From JAIBJN01 sp963699495 (lineage in GTDB: Bacteria; Actinomycetota; Thermoleophilia; Gaiellales; Gaiellaceae): a stretch of 64,000 nucleotides of DNA. A model generated the notes under the pieces. It did no database searches and was not told the origin of the DNA. It was given only the letters and a program-made list of their open reading frames with translations. Location of the stretch: assembly GCA_963699495.1 (NCBI GenBank), contig CAVOUB010000003.1, positions 62,001 to 126,000 of the forward strand. Direction: 5' to 3'. This document shows, in pieces, positions 45,658-54,014 of this stretch (positions are counted from its first letter, which is position 1; every line of letters starts with the position of its first letter). The translations under genes and the position numbers were made by a program.

Positions 45658-46710
45658 GTGCTCGAGCGCTACGCGTACCTGAACACCGGCACGTTCGGCC
45701 CGCTTCCGCGCGCGACCGTCGAGGCCATGCAGGCCGTCGAGCGCCGGGAGCTCGAGGAGGGGCGGTCGAGCCACGCGTACTTCGAGCGAGGTGCTGGCCG
45801 ACCGGGAAGAGCTGCGCGGCTCGTTCGCCGCGCTCCTCGGCACACCCGCGGAGCAGGTTGCCTTGACCGCGTCCACGACCGAGGGGTGCAACATCGTCCT
45901 GCGCGGGCTGGCCATCGGCCCGGAGGACGAGGTCGTGACGACCGACTCGGAGCACCCGGGACTCTTCGGCGGCCTGGTTGCGGCGGGTGCCCCTCTCCGG
46001 ATCGCCGCGATCAGAGACCTTCCCGCCGCAGACATCCTGGGGGCGATCCAGGCCGCGATCACTCCCAGGACGCGCCTGATCGCGCTCTCGCACGTCTCGT
46101 GGATCACGGGGGCCGTGCTGCCGGTCCGCGAGCTCGCCGGCCACGGGGTGCCCGTGCTCGTCGACGGCGCCCAGGGCGCCGGGGCCATCCCGGTCGACGT
46201 GGAGGAGCTCGGGGCCGACTTCTACACGGTCTCCGCGCAGAAGTGGCTGCTCGGCCCGGCGGCCACGGGAGCGCTCTACGTCGGCCGCGAGCGGCTGGAC
46301 GACTGCCGCGTCGCGTTCCCCTCGTACTTCTCGTGGAAGCTGCCGGACTACGAGCTCCGCGACGGCGCGGCGCGCTTCGAGGGCTCGTGGATCTCGCCGG
46401 CTTCTGTCGCGGGGCTGCTCGCCTCCTTCGCCTTCGCCGCGGAGGCGGGTGAGGAGCGCTTCGCGCGCGCCCGCGAGGTCGCCGAGCGCTGCCGGGCCCT
46501 GCTCGCTCGAGCACGGTGCCGAGGTGGTGACGGAGCCCGGCCAGGCGACGCTCGTCTCGTGGAGGTCGGACGAGACCGAGACCGACGGTCGAGCGGCTGG
46601 CGGAGCAGGGCGTGGTCATCCGCGATCTCCCGGGCCTGGGCCTCCTGCGCGCTTCGTGCGGCTTCTGGACGAGCGAGGACGACCTCGAACGCCTCGTTCT
46701 GGGGCTTTAG
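45658..46710 (+). CDS. class V PLP-dependent aminotransferase (several frameshifts in assembly)
   Basis: About 350 residues when frames are joined. N-terminus LERYAYLNTGTFGPLPRATVEAM; after a shift near 45792, LADREELRGSFAALLGTP. Conserved core VALTASTTEGCNIVLRGLAIG, then EVVTTDSEHPGLFG, LSHVSWITGAVLP, VDGAQGAGAIPVDVEELGADFYT and the PLP-Lys in VSAQKWLLGP. Shifts near 46505 and 46585 lead to the end, LLRASCGFWTSEDDLERLVLGL. It resembles cysteine desulfurase or selenocysteine-lyase-like aminotransferases; the true substrate is unknown. Four breaks in 1 kb are unusually dense. Confidence 0.75.
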
Positions 46711-46740
46711 CTCTCCCCGCGCCGAGCCGAAGGGGTCCGT

Positions 46741-47994
46741 ATGCCGCGAATCCTGCGGGGCCTGGTCCTCGCCGGCGCCCTCGTGCTGGCGGGGTGCGGC
46801 CTGGGCGGAAACGATTCCCGCGACGCCGCCGAACAGCCGAAGATCACGAAGGCGCAGCTGGCGGCCATGGTGCTGCCGCAGGCCGAGCTCGGCACGGTCG
46901 CCCAGGGCCTGAAGGCCGACGGAGACGGAGGCCCGGTCGACAACGCCGAAGCCGCCGCGGACACGCTCGACCCCGAGGACACCGGGAAGTCGGTGCGAAG
47001 CGCGGGCCGCCTGGGCGGCCACGCGGCCTACTACGGTGGGACGAACCTCGTTTCGGCGAAGAAGCCGCGAGGCGTCGTCATCGTCGGCACCGAGGTCGAG
47101 CTCATGGAGGACACGGTCTACGCGGCCCAGTACCTCCACAAGGAGCTGGGCGACCTCCAGCGCTTCCAGGGAAAGCAGGACGACGGCTCCAAGCTCTCGG
47201 GTGTGACGAGCTTCGAGGTGACCGGGGTCGGGGACGAGGCCGAGGGGCAACTGGCGACCTCGACGTTCGGGAAGAAGAGGCTCTACCTCACCGCGGTCGC
47301 CTTCCGCCGCGAGCAGGTCATCGGCGTCGCGCTCGTCGCCCGGGCCGACACGGAGGACGCGCAGGGCGAGGCACGGGCCCTGGCGGTCAAGCTCGACCAG
47401 CGCGTCCAGGACGTGCTCGCGGGGCGGATCGGGGCGAAGCCGGCGCCTCCCGAGCCTGACGAGACGCAGAAGGCAGCGTTCGCCGGCCAGGAGAAGCTTC
47501 CCGCTCTGACCGCCTCGGCGAAAGACGTCGCGCCGGGCGCGGTCGCCGCCAGCGAGGGACGCGCGACCAACGACGACTACCTCACCTACTACCGGGTCTT
47601 CGAGGACGTCCGGGTCGGTGGCTCGCACCTGATCAAGCTGCGGGTGGAGACGCAGCTCTACCGCACGAAGGCGGACGCGACGAACGCGTACCTCCGCCTC
47701 GGGAGGGCGGAGGGCAGGCAGGCCTACGCGCACAAGCTCGTGGACGAGATCGCGAAGGAGACCGGCCTGCAGGTGCAGGGCGTCCAGGCTCAGCCGCTGC
47801 AGGGCGCCGGGCGGGGCTTCGTCGGCATCGTGGTCACCTTCGAGTCGCGCGAGGGCTCGTACCGGTTCACGACCGTCATCACGCAGTCGCGCAACGTGCT
47901 TGCTGCCGTGACGGGCTTCTGCCACACGTCGGCGCTGAACCCGGACGACATGAAGCCGCTGGCCCGGAGAGCTCGGGCGCGCCTCCTCGTCTAG
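46741..47994 (+). CDS. lipoprotein of unknown function
   Basis: 417 residues. Signal peptide with lipobox LVLAGCG (Cys at about 19). The remainder is soluble with two similar alpha/beta parts (around 100-200, YAAQYLHKELGDLQRFQ, and 280-400, YYRVFEDVRVGGSHLIKLRVET) and a Cys near the C-terminus (TGFCHTSAL). No recognised family. The 3' end is followed by the full-length inverted-repeat element, copy 3. Confidence 0.6.
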   Translation: MPRILRGLVLAGALVLAGCGLGGNDSRDAAEQPKITKAQLAAMVLPQAELGTVAQGLKADGDGGPVDNAEAAADTLDPEDTGKSVRSAGRLGGHAAYYGGTNLVSAKKPRGVVIVGTEVELMEDTVYAAQYLHKELGDLQRFQGKQDDGSKLSGVTSFEVTGVGDEAEGQLATSTFGKKRLYLTAVAFRREQVIGVALVARADTEDAQGEARALAVKLDQRVQDVLAGRIGAKPAPPEPDETQKAAFAGQEKLPALTASAKDVAPGAVAASEGRATNDDYLTYYRVFEDVRVGGSHLIKLRVETQLYRTKADATNAYLRLGRAEGRQAYAHKLVDEIAKETGLQVQGVQAQPLQGAGRGFVGIVVTFESREGSYRFTTVITQSRNVLAAVTGFCHTSALNPDDMKPLARRARARLLV

Positions 47995-47996
47995 CC

Positions 47997-48162
47997 AGGA
48001 GGGTTTGACGAAACGCGCGCTGTGCCGCCGGGCCGCGCTGCTCGCCCCGATGCTACGTCCTCGGTCGCGCCCGTAGCCTCCGGCTACGAGCGCTCCCTGC
48101 GTCCTTGCCTCGGAACGACCATCGCACCCCGGCGACGAGCGACATTCCGCCAAACCCTCCTA
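47997..48162. repeat. inverted-repeat element, copy 3 (full length, opposite orientation)
   Basis: Termini AGGAGGGTTTG (47997-48007) and CAAACCCTCCT (48151-48161) plus the same central hairpin GTAGCC/GGCTAC (48073-48087). Its reverse complement aligns with copy 1 with nearly all bases matching, including CGCAGGGAGCGCTCGTAGCC. It fills the gap between a rightward lipoprotein gene and the leftward acetyltransferase; the latter's stop codon is part of the right terminus. Confidence 0.8.
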
Positions 48163-48651
48163 GCCGTCGAGCAGCAGCTCGACGACGACCACGTCGCGCC
48201 AGGCGCCGTCCAGCTTCGCGTGCCGCCGGTACACGCCGACCTCGCGGAAGCCCAGTGCCCTGCAGAGGGCGAGGCTGGCGGCGTTCTCCGGGAAGATGCG
48301 GCTCAGAAGCTTCCAGAAGCCCCGGGCTCGCGCCTCGACGACGAGCGCCTCCATCGCCGCGCGGCCTGCTCCGCGGCCTCGTTCCGACCGGGCGACGTAG
48401 ACCGAGAATTCGCCGATGCCGGCGTAGGCCTCGCGGCCCGGCCGGTAGGGCGCGGCCGAAGCCCAGGCGACGACCGCATCGCCCTGCTCGACGACCACGA
48501 GCGGGAAGCCGTCGACGATCCACCGGCCGACCTCCTCGGCCGACCGCGGGCGCGTCTCGAACGTCGCCAGCCGGTCCTCGATCCCCTCGTTGTAGATCCG
48601 GGCGATCGCATCGGCGTCCTCGGAGCGGGCCGGGCGCTGCCGAAACGGCAC
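48160..48651 (-). CDS. GNAT-family N-acetyltransferase (phosphinothricin-acetyltransferase-like)
   Basis: 163 residues from GTG 48651. Acetyl-CoA fold signs: RPARSEDADAIARIYNEGIEDR near the N-terminus, EFSVYVARSERGRGAGRAAME (motif A, R-x-x-G-x-G/A) and NAASLALCRALGFREVGVYRRH (motif B, as in the Pat branch). Relatives acetylate glufosinate-like amino acids or methionine derivatives; the physiological substrate is unknown. Its stop codon is part of the repeat element. The in-frame upstream extension (to 48765) shows no homology and is excluded. It is 10 bp after the HD gene. Confidence 0.9.
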   Translation of the reverse strand: MPFRQRPARSEDADAIARIYNEGIEDRLATFETRPRSAEEVGRWIVDGFPLVVVEQGDAVVAWASAAPYRPGREAYAGIGEFSVYVARSERGRGAGRAAMEALVVEARARGFWKLLSRIFPENAASLALCRALGFREVGVYRRHAKLDGAWRDVVVVELLLDG

Positions 48652-48661
48652 GGCGAGGGAC

Positions 48662-49231
48662 CTACGCGGCCTCGGTTCGGAGGCCGAGCTCGGCTGCGAT
48701 GGGCCGCATGGCCGCGACGACGTTGCGAATGTGGTCGTCGAGCTCGAGGCCGAGGAGCTCCGCACCTGCGTACACCTCGTCGCGGTGGACGCCGGCGGCG
48801 AACGACGGTTGCTTGAGCTTCTTCTTCACCGACTTCGGCTCGAGGGTCGCGATTCCGTCCGGGCGCACGAGCCCGCAGGCGTGCACGAAGCCGGCCAGCT
48901 CGTCGCAGGCGAAGAGGGTCTTCCTGAGCTGGGTGTCCCGTGGCATCTGGAGATGCTCGGCGTGCGAGAGGACGGCGTCGACGACCTCGTCGGGCCAGCC
49001 TTCCTCGCGGAGGATCGGCGCTCCGTCCTGCGGGTGCTCGTCGAGCGTGGGGTGGATCTCGTAGTCGAAGTCGTGCAGAAGCGCGACGGCGCGCCAGAGC
49101 TCCTCGTCCTCGCCGTACTCGCGGGCGTAGAAGCCGACGCAGGCCTCGACGGCGAGCGCATGCCGGCGGAGCGCCTCACTCTGCGTGTAGCGGGTCAGGG
49201 TCTCCCAGGCGCGGTCACGGGTCACGTCCAT
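48662..49231 (-). CDS. HD-domain protein (predicted metal-dependent hydrolase)
   Basis: 189 residues. HD signature AVALLHDFDYEIHPTLDEHPQDG and later LSHAEHLQM give the metal-binding His and Asp residues of an HDIG-like phosphohydrolase. The family includes uncharacterised cytoplasmic hydrolases. ATG 49231 (protein start DVTRDRAWETL) is favoured because a TATCCT box on the minus strand (49247-49242) ends 10 nt upstream; ATG 49270 is the alternative. Divergent from murA. Confidence 0.85.
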   Translation of the reverse strand: MDVTRDRAWETLTRYTQSEALRRHALAVEACVGFYAREYGEDEELWRAVALLHDFDYEIHPTLDEHPQDGAPILREEGWPDEVVDAVLSHAEHLQMPRDTQLRKTLFACDELAGFVHACGLVRPDGIATLEPKSVKKKLKQPSFAAGVHRDEVYAGAELLGLELDDHIRNVVAAMRPIAAELGLRTEAA

Positions 49232-49321
49232 CGGGGCGTTTAGGATAGCCTCCTGGGTCGCTTCGGCCATGCGAGCTGTGAGCAAGACTCTGTGCCCGAG
49301 ACCGTTGTCGCCGACACCCTG

Positions 49322-50605
49322 ATGGAGTCCTTCGTCATCGAAGGCGGTCGTCCCCTTCGCGGAAGCATTCGCGCCGCGGGGAACAAGAATGCCGCGCTTC
49401 CGATCATCGCAGCTGCCCTGCTGACGGACGAGCCGGTCACGCTCACGAACGTCCCGGCCATCCGAGACGTCGAGGCCATGCTCGAGCTCGTGGCCGACCT
49501 CGGCGTGGAGGTCGAGGAGCCCGGCGAAGGCGTCGTGCGCATCGTCGCCGAGGACGTCCGCAAGCACGAGCTCGACGCGGAGCTCTGCACGCGCATTCGC
49601 GCTTCGATCCTCCTGGCCGGCCCGCTGCTGGCGCGTTGGGGCGAGGCAATCGTGCCGCCGCCCGGCGGCGATGTGATCGGGCGACGCCGGCTCGACACCC
49701 ACATCCACGCCTTCTCTCGGCTCGGCGCCGAGATCCAGGCCGACCGGCGCCTGCACATGAAGGCGAAGCGGCTCGTCGGGACGCAGGTCTTCCTCGACGA
49801 GGCGTCGGTGACCGGGACCGAGAACGCGGTCATGGCCGCCGCTCTGGCCGAGGGCGAGACCACGATCGTGAACGCCGCCTGCGAGCCGCACGTGCAGGAT
49901 CTCTGCCGCTTCCTCGTCGAGCTCGGAGCCAAGATCGACGGGATCGGGTCGAACGTGCTCACGATCCACGGCGTCGACCGTCTGGGAGGCGGAGAGTGGC
50001 GCATCTGCCCCGACCACATCGAGGTGGCGAGCTTCGTCGGCCTCGGTGCGGTCACGGAGGGCGAGATCGTGATCGAGGACGTCGTCCCCGAGCACATGCT
50101 CGGCGTCTGGCACGGCTTCGAGCGCCTCGGCGTGGAGTGGCACTCGGAGGGAGGCTCGGTCCGCGTTCCCGGCGGGCAGGAGCTCGTCATTCGGGACGAC
50201 CTCGGCGCCCAGATCCCCAAGGTCGAGGACGGCCCGTGGCCGGCGTTCCCGGCCGACTTGACCTCGATCGCCGTCGCGGTCGCGACCCAGGCCCGGGGCA
50301 CCGTGCTCATCTTCGAGAAGATGTTCGAGAACCGGCTCTTCTTCGTGGACAAGCTGGTGACGATGGGCGCGCGGATCATCCTGTGCGACCCGCACCGCGC
50401 AGTCGTCAACGGGCCGACGCGGCTCTACGGGGAGCGGATGGAGAGCCCGGACATCCGCGCCGGGATGGCGATGCTGATCGCAAGCCTCTGCGCGGAGGGG
50501 CGCTCGACGATCGGGAACATCGGGCAGATCGACCGCGGCTACGAACGGATCGACGCGCGCCTGCGCGCGCTCGGCGCAAGCATCGAAAGGGTGGGTGGCT
50601 CATGA
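49322..50605 (+). CDS. murA: UDP-N-acetylglucosamine 1-carboxyvinyltransferase
   Basis: First committed step of peptidoglycan synthesis (PEP + UDP-GlcNAc); 427 residues, normal. N-terminal RPLRGSIRAAGNKNAALPIIAAAL. The fosfomycin loop usually carries Cys in the region around residue 115; here the local stretch reads AIVPPPGGDVIGRRRLD without a Cys (Asp in its place), which would make the enzyme intrinsically fosfomycin-resistant as in some actinobacteria. The C-terminal part has YGERMESPDIRAGMAMLIA and ERIDARLRALGASIERV. ATG 49322 gives the usual length; GTG 49292 is possible. Its stop overlaps ridA (ATGA). Confidence 0.94.
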   Translation: MESFVIEGGRPLRGSIRAAGNKNAALPIIAAALLTDEPVTLTNVPAIRDVEAMLELVADLGVEVEEPGEGVVRIVAEDVRKHELDAELCTRIRASILLAGPLLARWGEAIVPPPGGDVIGRRRLDTHIHAFSRLGAEIQADRRLHMKAKRLVGTQVFLDEASVTGTENAVMAAALAEGETTIVNAACEPHVQDLCRFLVELGAKIDGIGSNVLTIHGVDRLGGGEWRICPDHIEVASFVGLGAVTEGEIVIEDVVPEHMLGVWHGFERLGVEWHSEGGSVRVPGGQELVIRDDLGAQIPKVEDGPWPAFPADLTSIAVAVATQARGTVLIFEKMFENRLFFVDKLVTMGARIILCDPHRAVVNGPTRLYGERMESPDIRAGMAMLIASLCAEGRSTIGNIGQIDRGYERIDARLRALGASIERVGGS

Positions 50606-50995
50606 GCGACAAGCGTGCGGTGAGGACCGAGAAGGCCCCGGCGCCCTTCCAGGGAGCGCCCTACTCGCAGGGAATCGTCGCCGGCGAGCTCGTCTTCGTC
50701 TCCGGCCAGCTGGGGGTCGACCCTGCCCAGGGCCACGTCGTCGAGGGAGGCATCGTCGAGCAGACCGAGCAGGTGATGAAAAACCTCTCGGCGATTCTCG
50801 AGGAGGCGGGCTCCTCGCTCGACGACGTCGTCATGACCTCGATCTTCCTGATCGACCTGCAGGACTTCCAGGCGATGAACGAGGTCTACTCGCGTCACCT
50901 CTCCGAGCCGTATCCCGGCGAGGGCCACCGTCCAGATCGCCGCGCTCCCGTCCGGGGCGCGCATCGAGATCGCGGTCGTCGCCCGGCGCAGCTAG
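50602..50995 (+). CDS. ridA: RidA-family enamine/imine deaminase (one frameshift)
   Basis: About 130 residues. Hydrolyses reactive 2-aminoacrylate-type enamines to keto acids. Family core: PYSQGIVAGELVFVSGQLGVDP, GIVEQTEQVMKNLSAILEEAG, VVMTSIFLIDLQDFQAMNEVY. After an extra base near 50930 the C-terminal RATVQIAALPSGARIEIAVVA, with the conserved Arg and Glu, ends at TAG 50993-50995. ATG 50602 overlaps the murA stop, indicating coupled expression. Its stop shares CTAG with the stop of the convergent Fn3 protein gene. Confidence 0.9.
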
Positions 50996-53919
50996 ACGGG
51001 TCTGACCGTCTTGACGTGGTTCAGGGCGGTGAAGCCGGTCTTGGTGACCCTGAACGTCACCTTGCCCGGGTACTTGGTGGCGCGGATCTTGAAGACGACC
51101 TTGCCGTCGGCGTTGCTCGTCTTCGTGGCGGCCTTGACCCCGGCGCCCGAGACGCGGACGCTCGCGCCCTGGACCGCCTGGAAGGTGGCGTTTCGCACGG
51201 TCAGCGTCACGGTCTTCGTCTTGTTCCGCACGGGATAGCCGGTGGACATGACCTTGAACTTCTGGACGGTCGGCGGGCCGCCGCCGCCTCCCGGGTTGGG
51301 GATCGCCGGGAGCGTGAACGAGCGGACGCCCGTGTAGTCGCCGAGGTTCGAGTCGGCGTCGATCATGGCGACGCGCCAGTAGAAGGTGCCGCCGGCCGTG
51401 TAGACGGTGCTCGTGAGCAGCGGCGCGTACGCCGTCGTCTGCGTGGTCGTGGACTCGACGGTGGTCGCGAAGTCAGCGCGGGTAGAGATCTGCACGCGGT
51501 ACTCGTCGGCCCGCGGGCGGGGATCCCAGCTGAGCAGCAGCCGGCTGACGCCGGTCTCCTCGGCAGGGTTCGCAGGCTCGGGGAGCGTGTGGTTGAAGGT
51601 CCCCGGGAGGGAGTACGGCCCCGGCGTCGGGTTCACGGTGTCGGTCGGGAAGTTCGCCCGCACCTGCCAGGTGAAGATGCCGACGCCCGTCATCTTGGTG
51701 AACGCGCCAGCCGCGGCGGGGATCTTCGTGAAGGTCTTCAGGTCGCCGTCCGGCTCGACGAGGCGGAGGTCGTACGAGATCGCGCCCGGGACCGGCGACC
51801 ACTTGACGGTCGGCAGGAACGCGCCGTTGGTGGGGTTGCTCGGGTCGAGGACCGGCTTCGGCAGCTGCTTCGTGAAGGTGCCGGTCGCCGACCACGTCAG
51901 CGCCACGACGTTCGCAGGCCCGTCCTCGGCCTCGGCGCGCACCCGCCAGTAGAGGGCGGTGTCCGCCGGGTAGGTCGTGTTGCTCGTGAACGCCGTGGAG
52001 TCCGTGACGACGTTCGTCAGGTGCGTCCCCGAGAAGCTCGGGTTCTGGGACACCTGGATGCGGTAGTTCTGGACGCCGCTCACCGGCTGCCAGTGGAACA
52101 CCGTCGCCGGCGTGTCGACGATCGCGGAGGAGACCGGGCTGACGAGCGTCGGCGGCGTCGACTGCTTCGTGAAGCTCTGCGCGCCGCTGGTCAACGGCTC
52201 GGCGGAGACGCCGCTTCCGTTCGCGTTGTCGGCCGGGAGGACGGCCCAGTAGTAGAGCGTGGTTTCGTCCGCGTACCCGATCGACCCCGAGAACAAGCGC
52301 GGGGCGTAGGCCGGAATGCGCGTGTACGCGTAGTCGACGACGTTCGTGAAGTTGGGATCTCGGGCGACGAGCACGTAGTAGCTCTCCGCGCCGGAGATCG
52401 GCAGCCACGTGAACAGCGGCATGAAGCCCACCGACGTGCCGGTGAGGGGTGCGCCGTAGTCGGAGCCGGACATGGTGCACGGGCTGCACGCGGTCGATGC
52501 GGGCGGGCCATTCCATTTGAAAGCCGGCTGGTTGTTGGCCGGCAGGTAGGCCCAGTCTCCGGCGACGGCCCCGAACGGGTCGCCGTCCGACGGCCGGTCG
52601 AGTGCCTGGACGCGAACGCAGTACTCCGTGCCCGCGACCAGGGCCGTGGTCGCGTCGGTCGAGATGTCGACATCGGACGGGTAGGGATCGCCGGCGCTGC
52701 GGCTCCATCCAAGAGGCGTCCAGGCGGTGGCGGAAGTCTCCTTCTCCCAGCGTGTAAAGGCGCTCCAGTCGCAGATCCCGCCGGCATACGCGGTCACCAT
52801 CACCTTGTAGCCGGACGCTCCGGGCACTGCATCCCAGGCGACGATGGGGACGTCCGTGTCGACGACGGCCGAGCCGCCGTCGGCATCCGTCGCCGGGTCG
52901 GCGACGTTGTCGCGGACGCGCAGGTTCTTGATGCTCGGCGCGGTGACCGGCGGGACGTTGTCGAACGTCTTGGTGAAGGTCGGGCCGTCGTTCCAGACGC
53001 CGGCGTTGTTGCCGGCGTCGATCGCCCGGACACGCCAGTAGTACGTGTTGTTGGCGAGGATGATCGCGGGCGTGAACGCGGTGCCGAGGGTGTCGATCTG
53101 CCCCTTGATCGGGGTGCAGCAGACCTTCGAGCCCTCGCTCCAGTCCGACGAGAAGTTGATCTCGACGTCATAGCCCGCGGCGCCCGGCACGGGATCCCAG
53201 GAGAACTGCGGGTCGTAGACCTCCGACGCGGCGACGAGATCGGTGACGTTCGGCGTCGTCTCCGACGGCCAGTCCCAGACGAACGACCTCACCTCCGAGG
53301 GCTCGCCTTCGTGACCCTCGGCGTCCTGCGGGACGATTCCCCAGTAGTACGTTCCCGCGGCGAGCGGCTCGCTGAGCGTGAACTGGGTCGCCGCCGTCTC
53401 GACCGGATCGCCGTCCCAGAGGAGGGAGCCGAGCTCAGGGTCGGTGGCCACCTTCACGAGGTACTTGGAGGCGCCGGGCACGACGTCCCATTTCAGCTCG
53501 AGCGCCTCGGCCGGATAGGAGATCGTCGCTCCCTCGGCCGGCGTCTGCAGCGAGGGATTCGCCGCCCACTCCATCTCCAGCTCCCGGACCTCGGACCAGT
53601 CGCCCAGGGCTCCGGTCCCGGAGAGGGCGCGCACCCGCCAGTAGTAGGTGCCGTTCGGGAAGAGGGTCTTCAGCGTCGCCCGCGTGTTCTTCGTGGTGAT
53701 GATCGCGTGCGTCGAGTTGAACGCCGGATCGCCGGAGAACTCGAAGGTGTAGCTTCCGGCGTCCTCGACCGGATCCCACCTGAACGCGGGCAGCGCGTCC
53801 ACGGTCGCGCCGGAGTCGGGGCCCGTCAGGACCGGCGCGACGAGCGCGCCTCCGGCGGGCACGACTGCGACGAGCGCGACCGTGAGCGCTGCGAGAACGA
53901 TGCGCGGTGTTCGGGACAC
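50992..53919 (-). CDS. secreted multi-fibronectin-type-III protein
   Basis: 975 residues. Signal peptide (RIVLAALTVALVAVVPAGG), then a chain of about eight Fn3-like units. Each has an F-x-W-x-P-V/D-x-G-A strand and a Y-Y-W-R-V-R-A strand (for example NGTYYWRVRALS, NNTYYWRVRAID, TALYWRVRAEA, GGTFYWRVAMID). A proline/glycine linker (PNPGGGGGPPT) and a C-terminal Ig-like/CarboxypepD-type domain (NATFQAVQGASVRVSG, GKVVFKIRATKYPGK) complete it. No catalytic motif, sortase signal or membrane anchor seen. It is probably an extracellular matrix or adhesion/carbohydrate-interacting protein. It stands alone, leftward. Confidence 0.85.
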   Translation of the reverse strand: MSRTPRIVLAALTVALVAVVPAGGALVAPVLTGPDSGATVDALPAFRWDPVEDAGSYTFEFSGDPAFNSTHAIITTKNTRATLKTLFPNGTYYWRVRALSGTGALGDWSEVRELEMEWAANPSLQTPAEGATISYPAEALELKWDVVPGASKYLVKVATDPELGSLLWDGDPVETAATQFTLSEPLAAGTYYWGIVPQDAEGHEGEPSEVRSFVWDWPSETTPNVTDLVAASEVYDPQFSWDPVPGAAGYDVEINFSSDWSEGSKVCCTPIKGQIDTLGTAFTPAIILANNTYYWRVRAIDAGNNAGVWNDGPTFTKTFDNVPPVTAPSIKNLRVRDNVADPATDADGGSAVVDTDVPIVAWDAVPGASGYKVMVTAYAGGICDWSAFTRWEKETSATAWTPLGWSRSAGDPYPSDVDISTDATTALVAGTEYCVRVQALDRPSDGDPFGAVAGDWAYLPANNQPAFKWNGPPASTACSPCTMSGSDYGAPLTGTSVGFMPLFTWLPISGAESYYVLVARDPNFTNVVDYAYTRIPAYAPRLFSGSIGYADETTLYYWAVLPADNANGSGVSAEPLTSGAQSFTKQSTPPTLVSPVSSAIVDTPATVFHWQPVSGVQNYRIQVSQNPSFSGTHLTNVVTDSTAFTSNTTYPADTALYWRVRAEAEDGPANVVALTWSATGTFTKQLPKPVLDPSNPTNGAFLPTVKWSPVPGAISYDLRLVEPDGDLKTFTKIPAAAGAFTKMTGVGIFTWQVRANFPTDTVNPTPGPYSLPGTFNHTLPEPANPAEETGVSRLLLSWDPRPRADEYRVQISTRADFATTVESTTTQTTAYAPLLTSTVYTAGGTFYWRVAMIDADSNLGDYTGVRSFTLPAIPNPGGGGGPPTVQKFKVMSTGYPVRNKTKTVTLTVRNATFQAVQGASVRVSGAGVKAATKTSNADGKVVFKIRATKYPGKVTFRVTKTGFTALNHVKTVRPV

Positions 53920-54014
53920 TGTTTGCGGCAGACCCCCAACGCACCGTGAGACGAGGGGGTCGGAAACGCATCCCCAGAAGGGGGGATAGGGCTCCGCGGG
54001 TCTAACCTTGACGC

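Noticed and set aside
49636..53949. Very long rightward open frame (over 1400 codons) overlapping murA, ridA and the Fn3 protein
   Set aside because: Composition is arginine-rich without domains; it is antisense to the repeated Fn3 gene and overlaps two certain genes.
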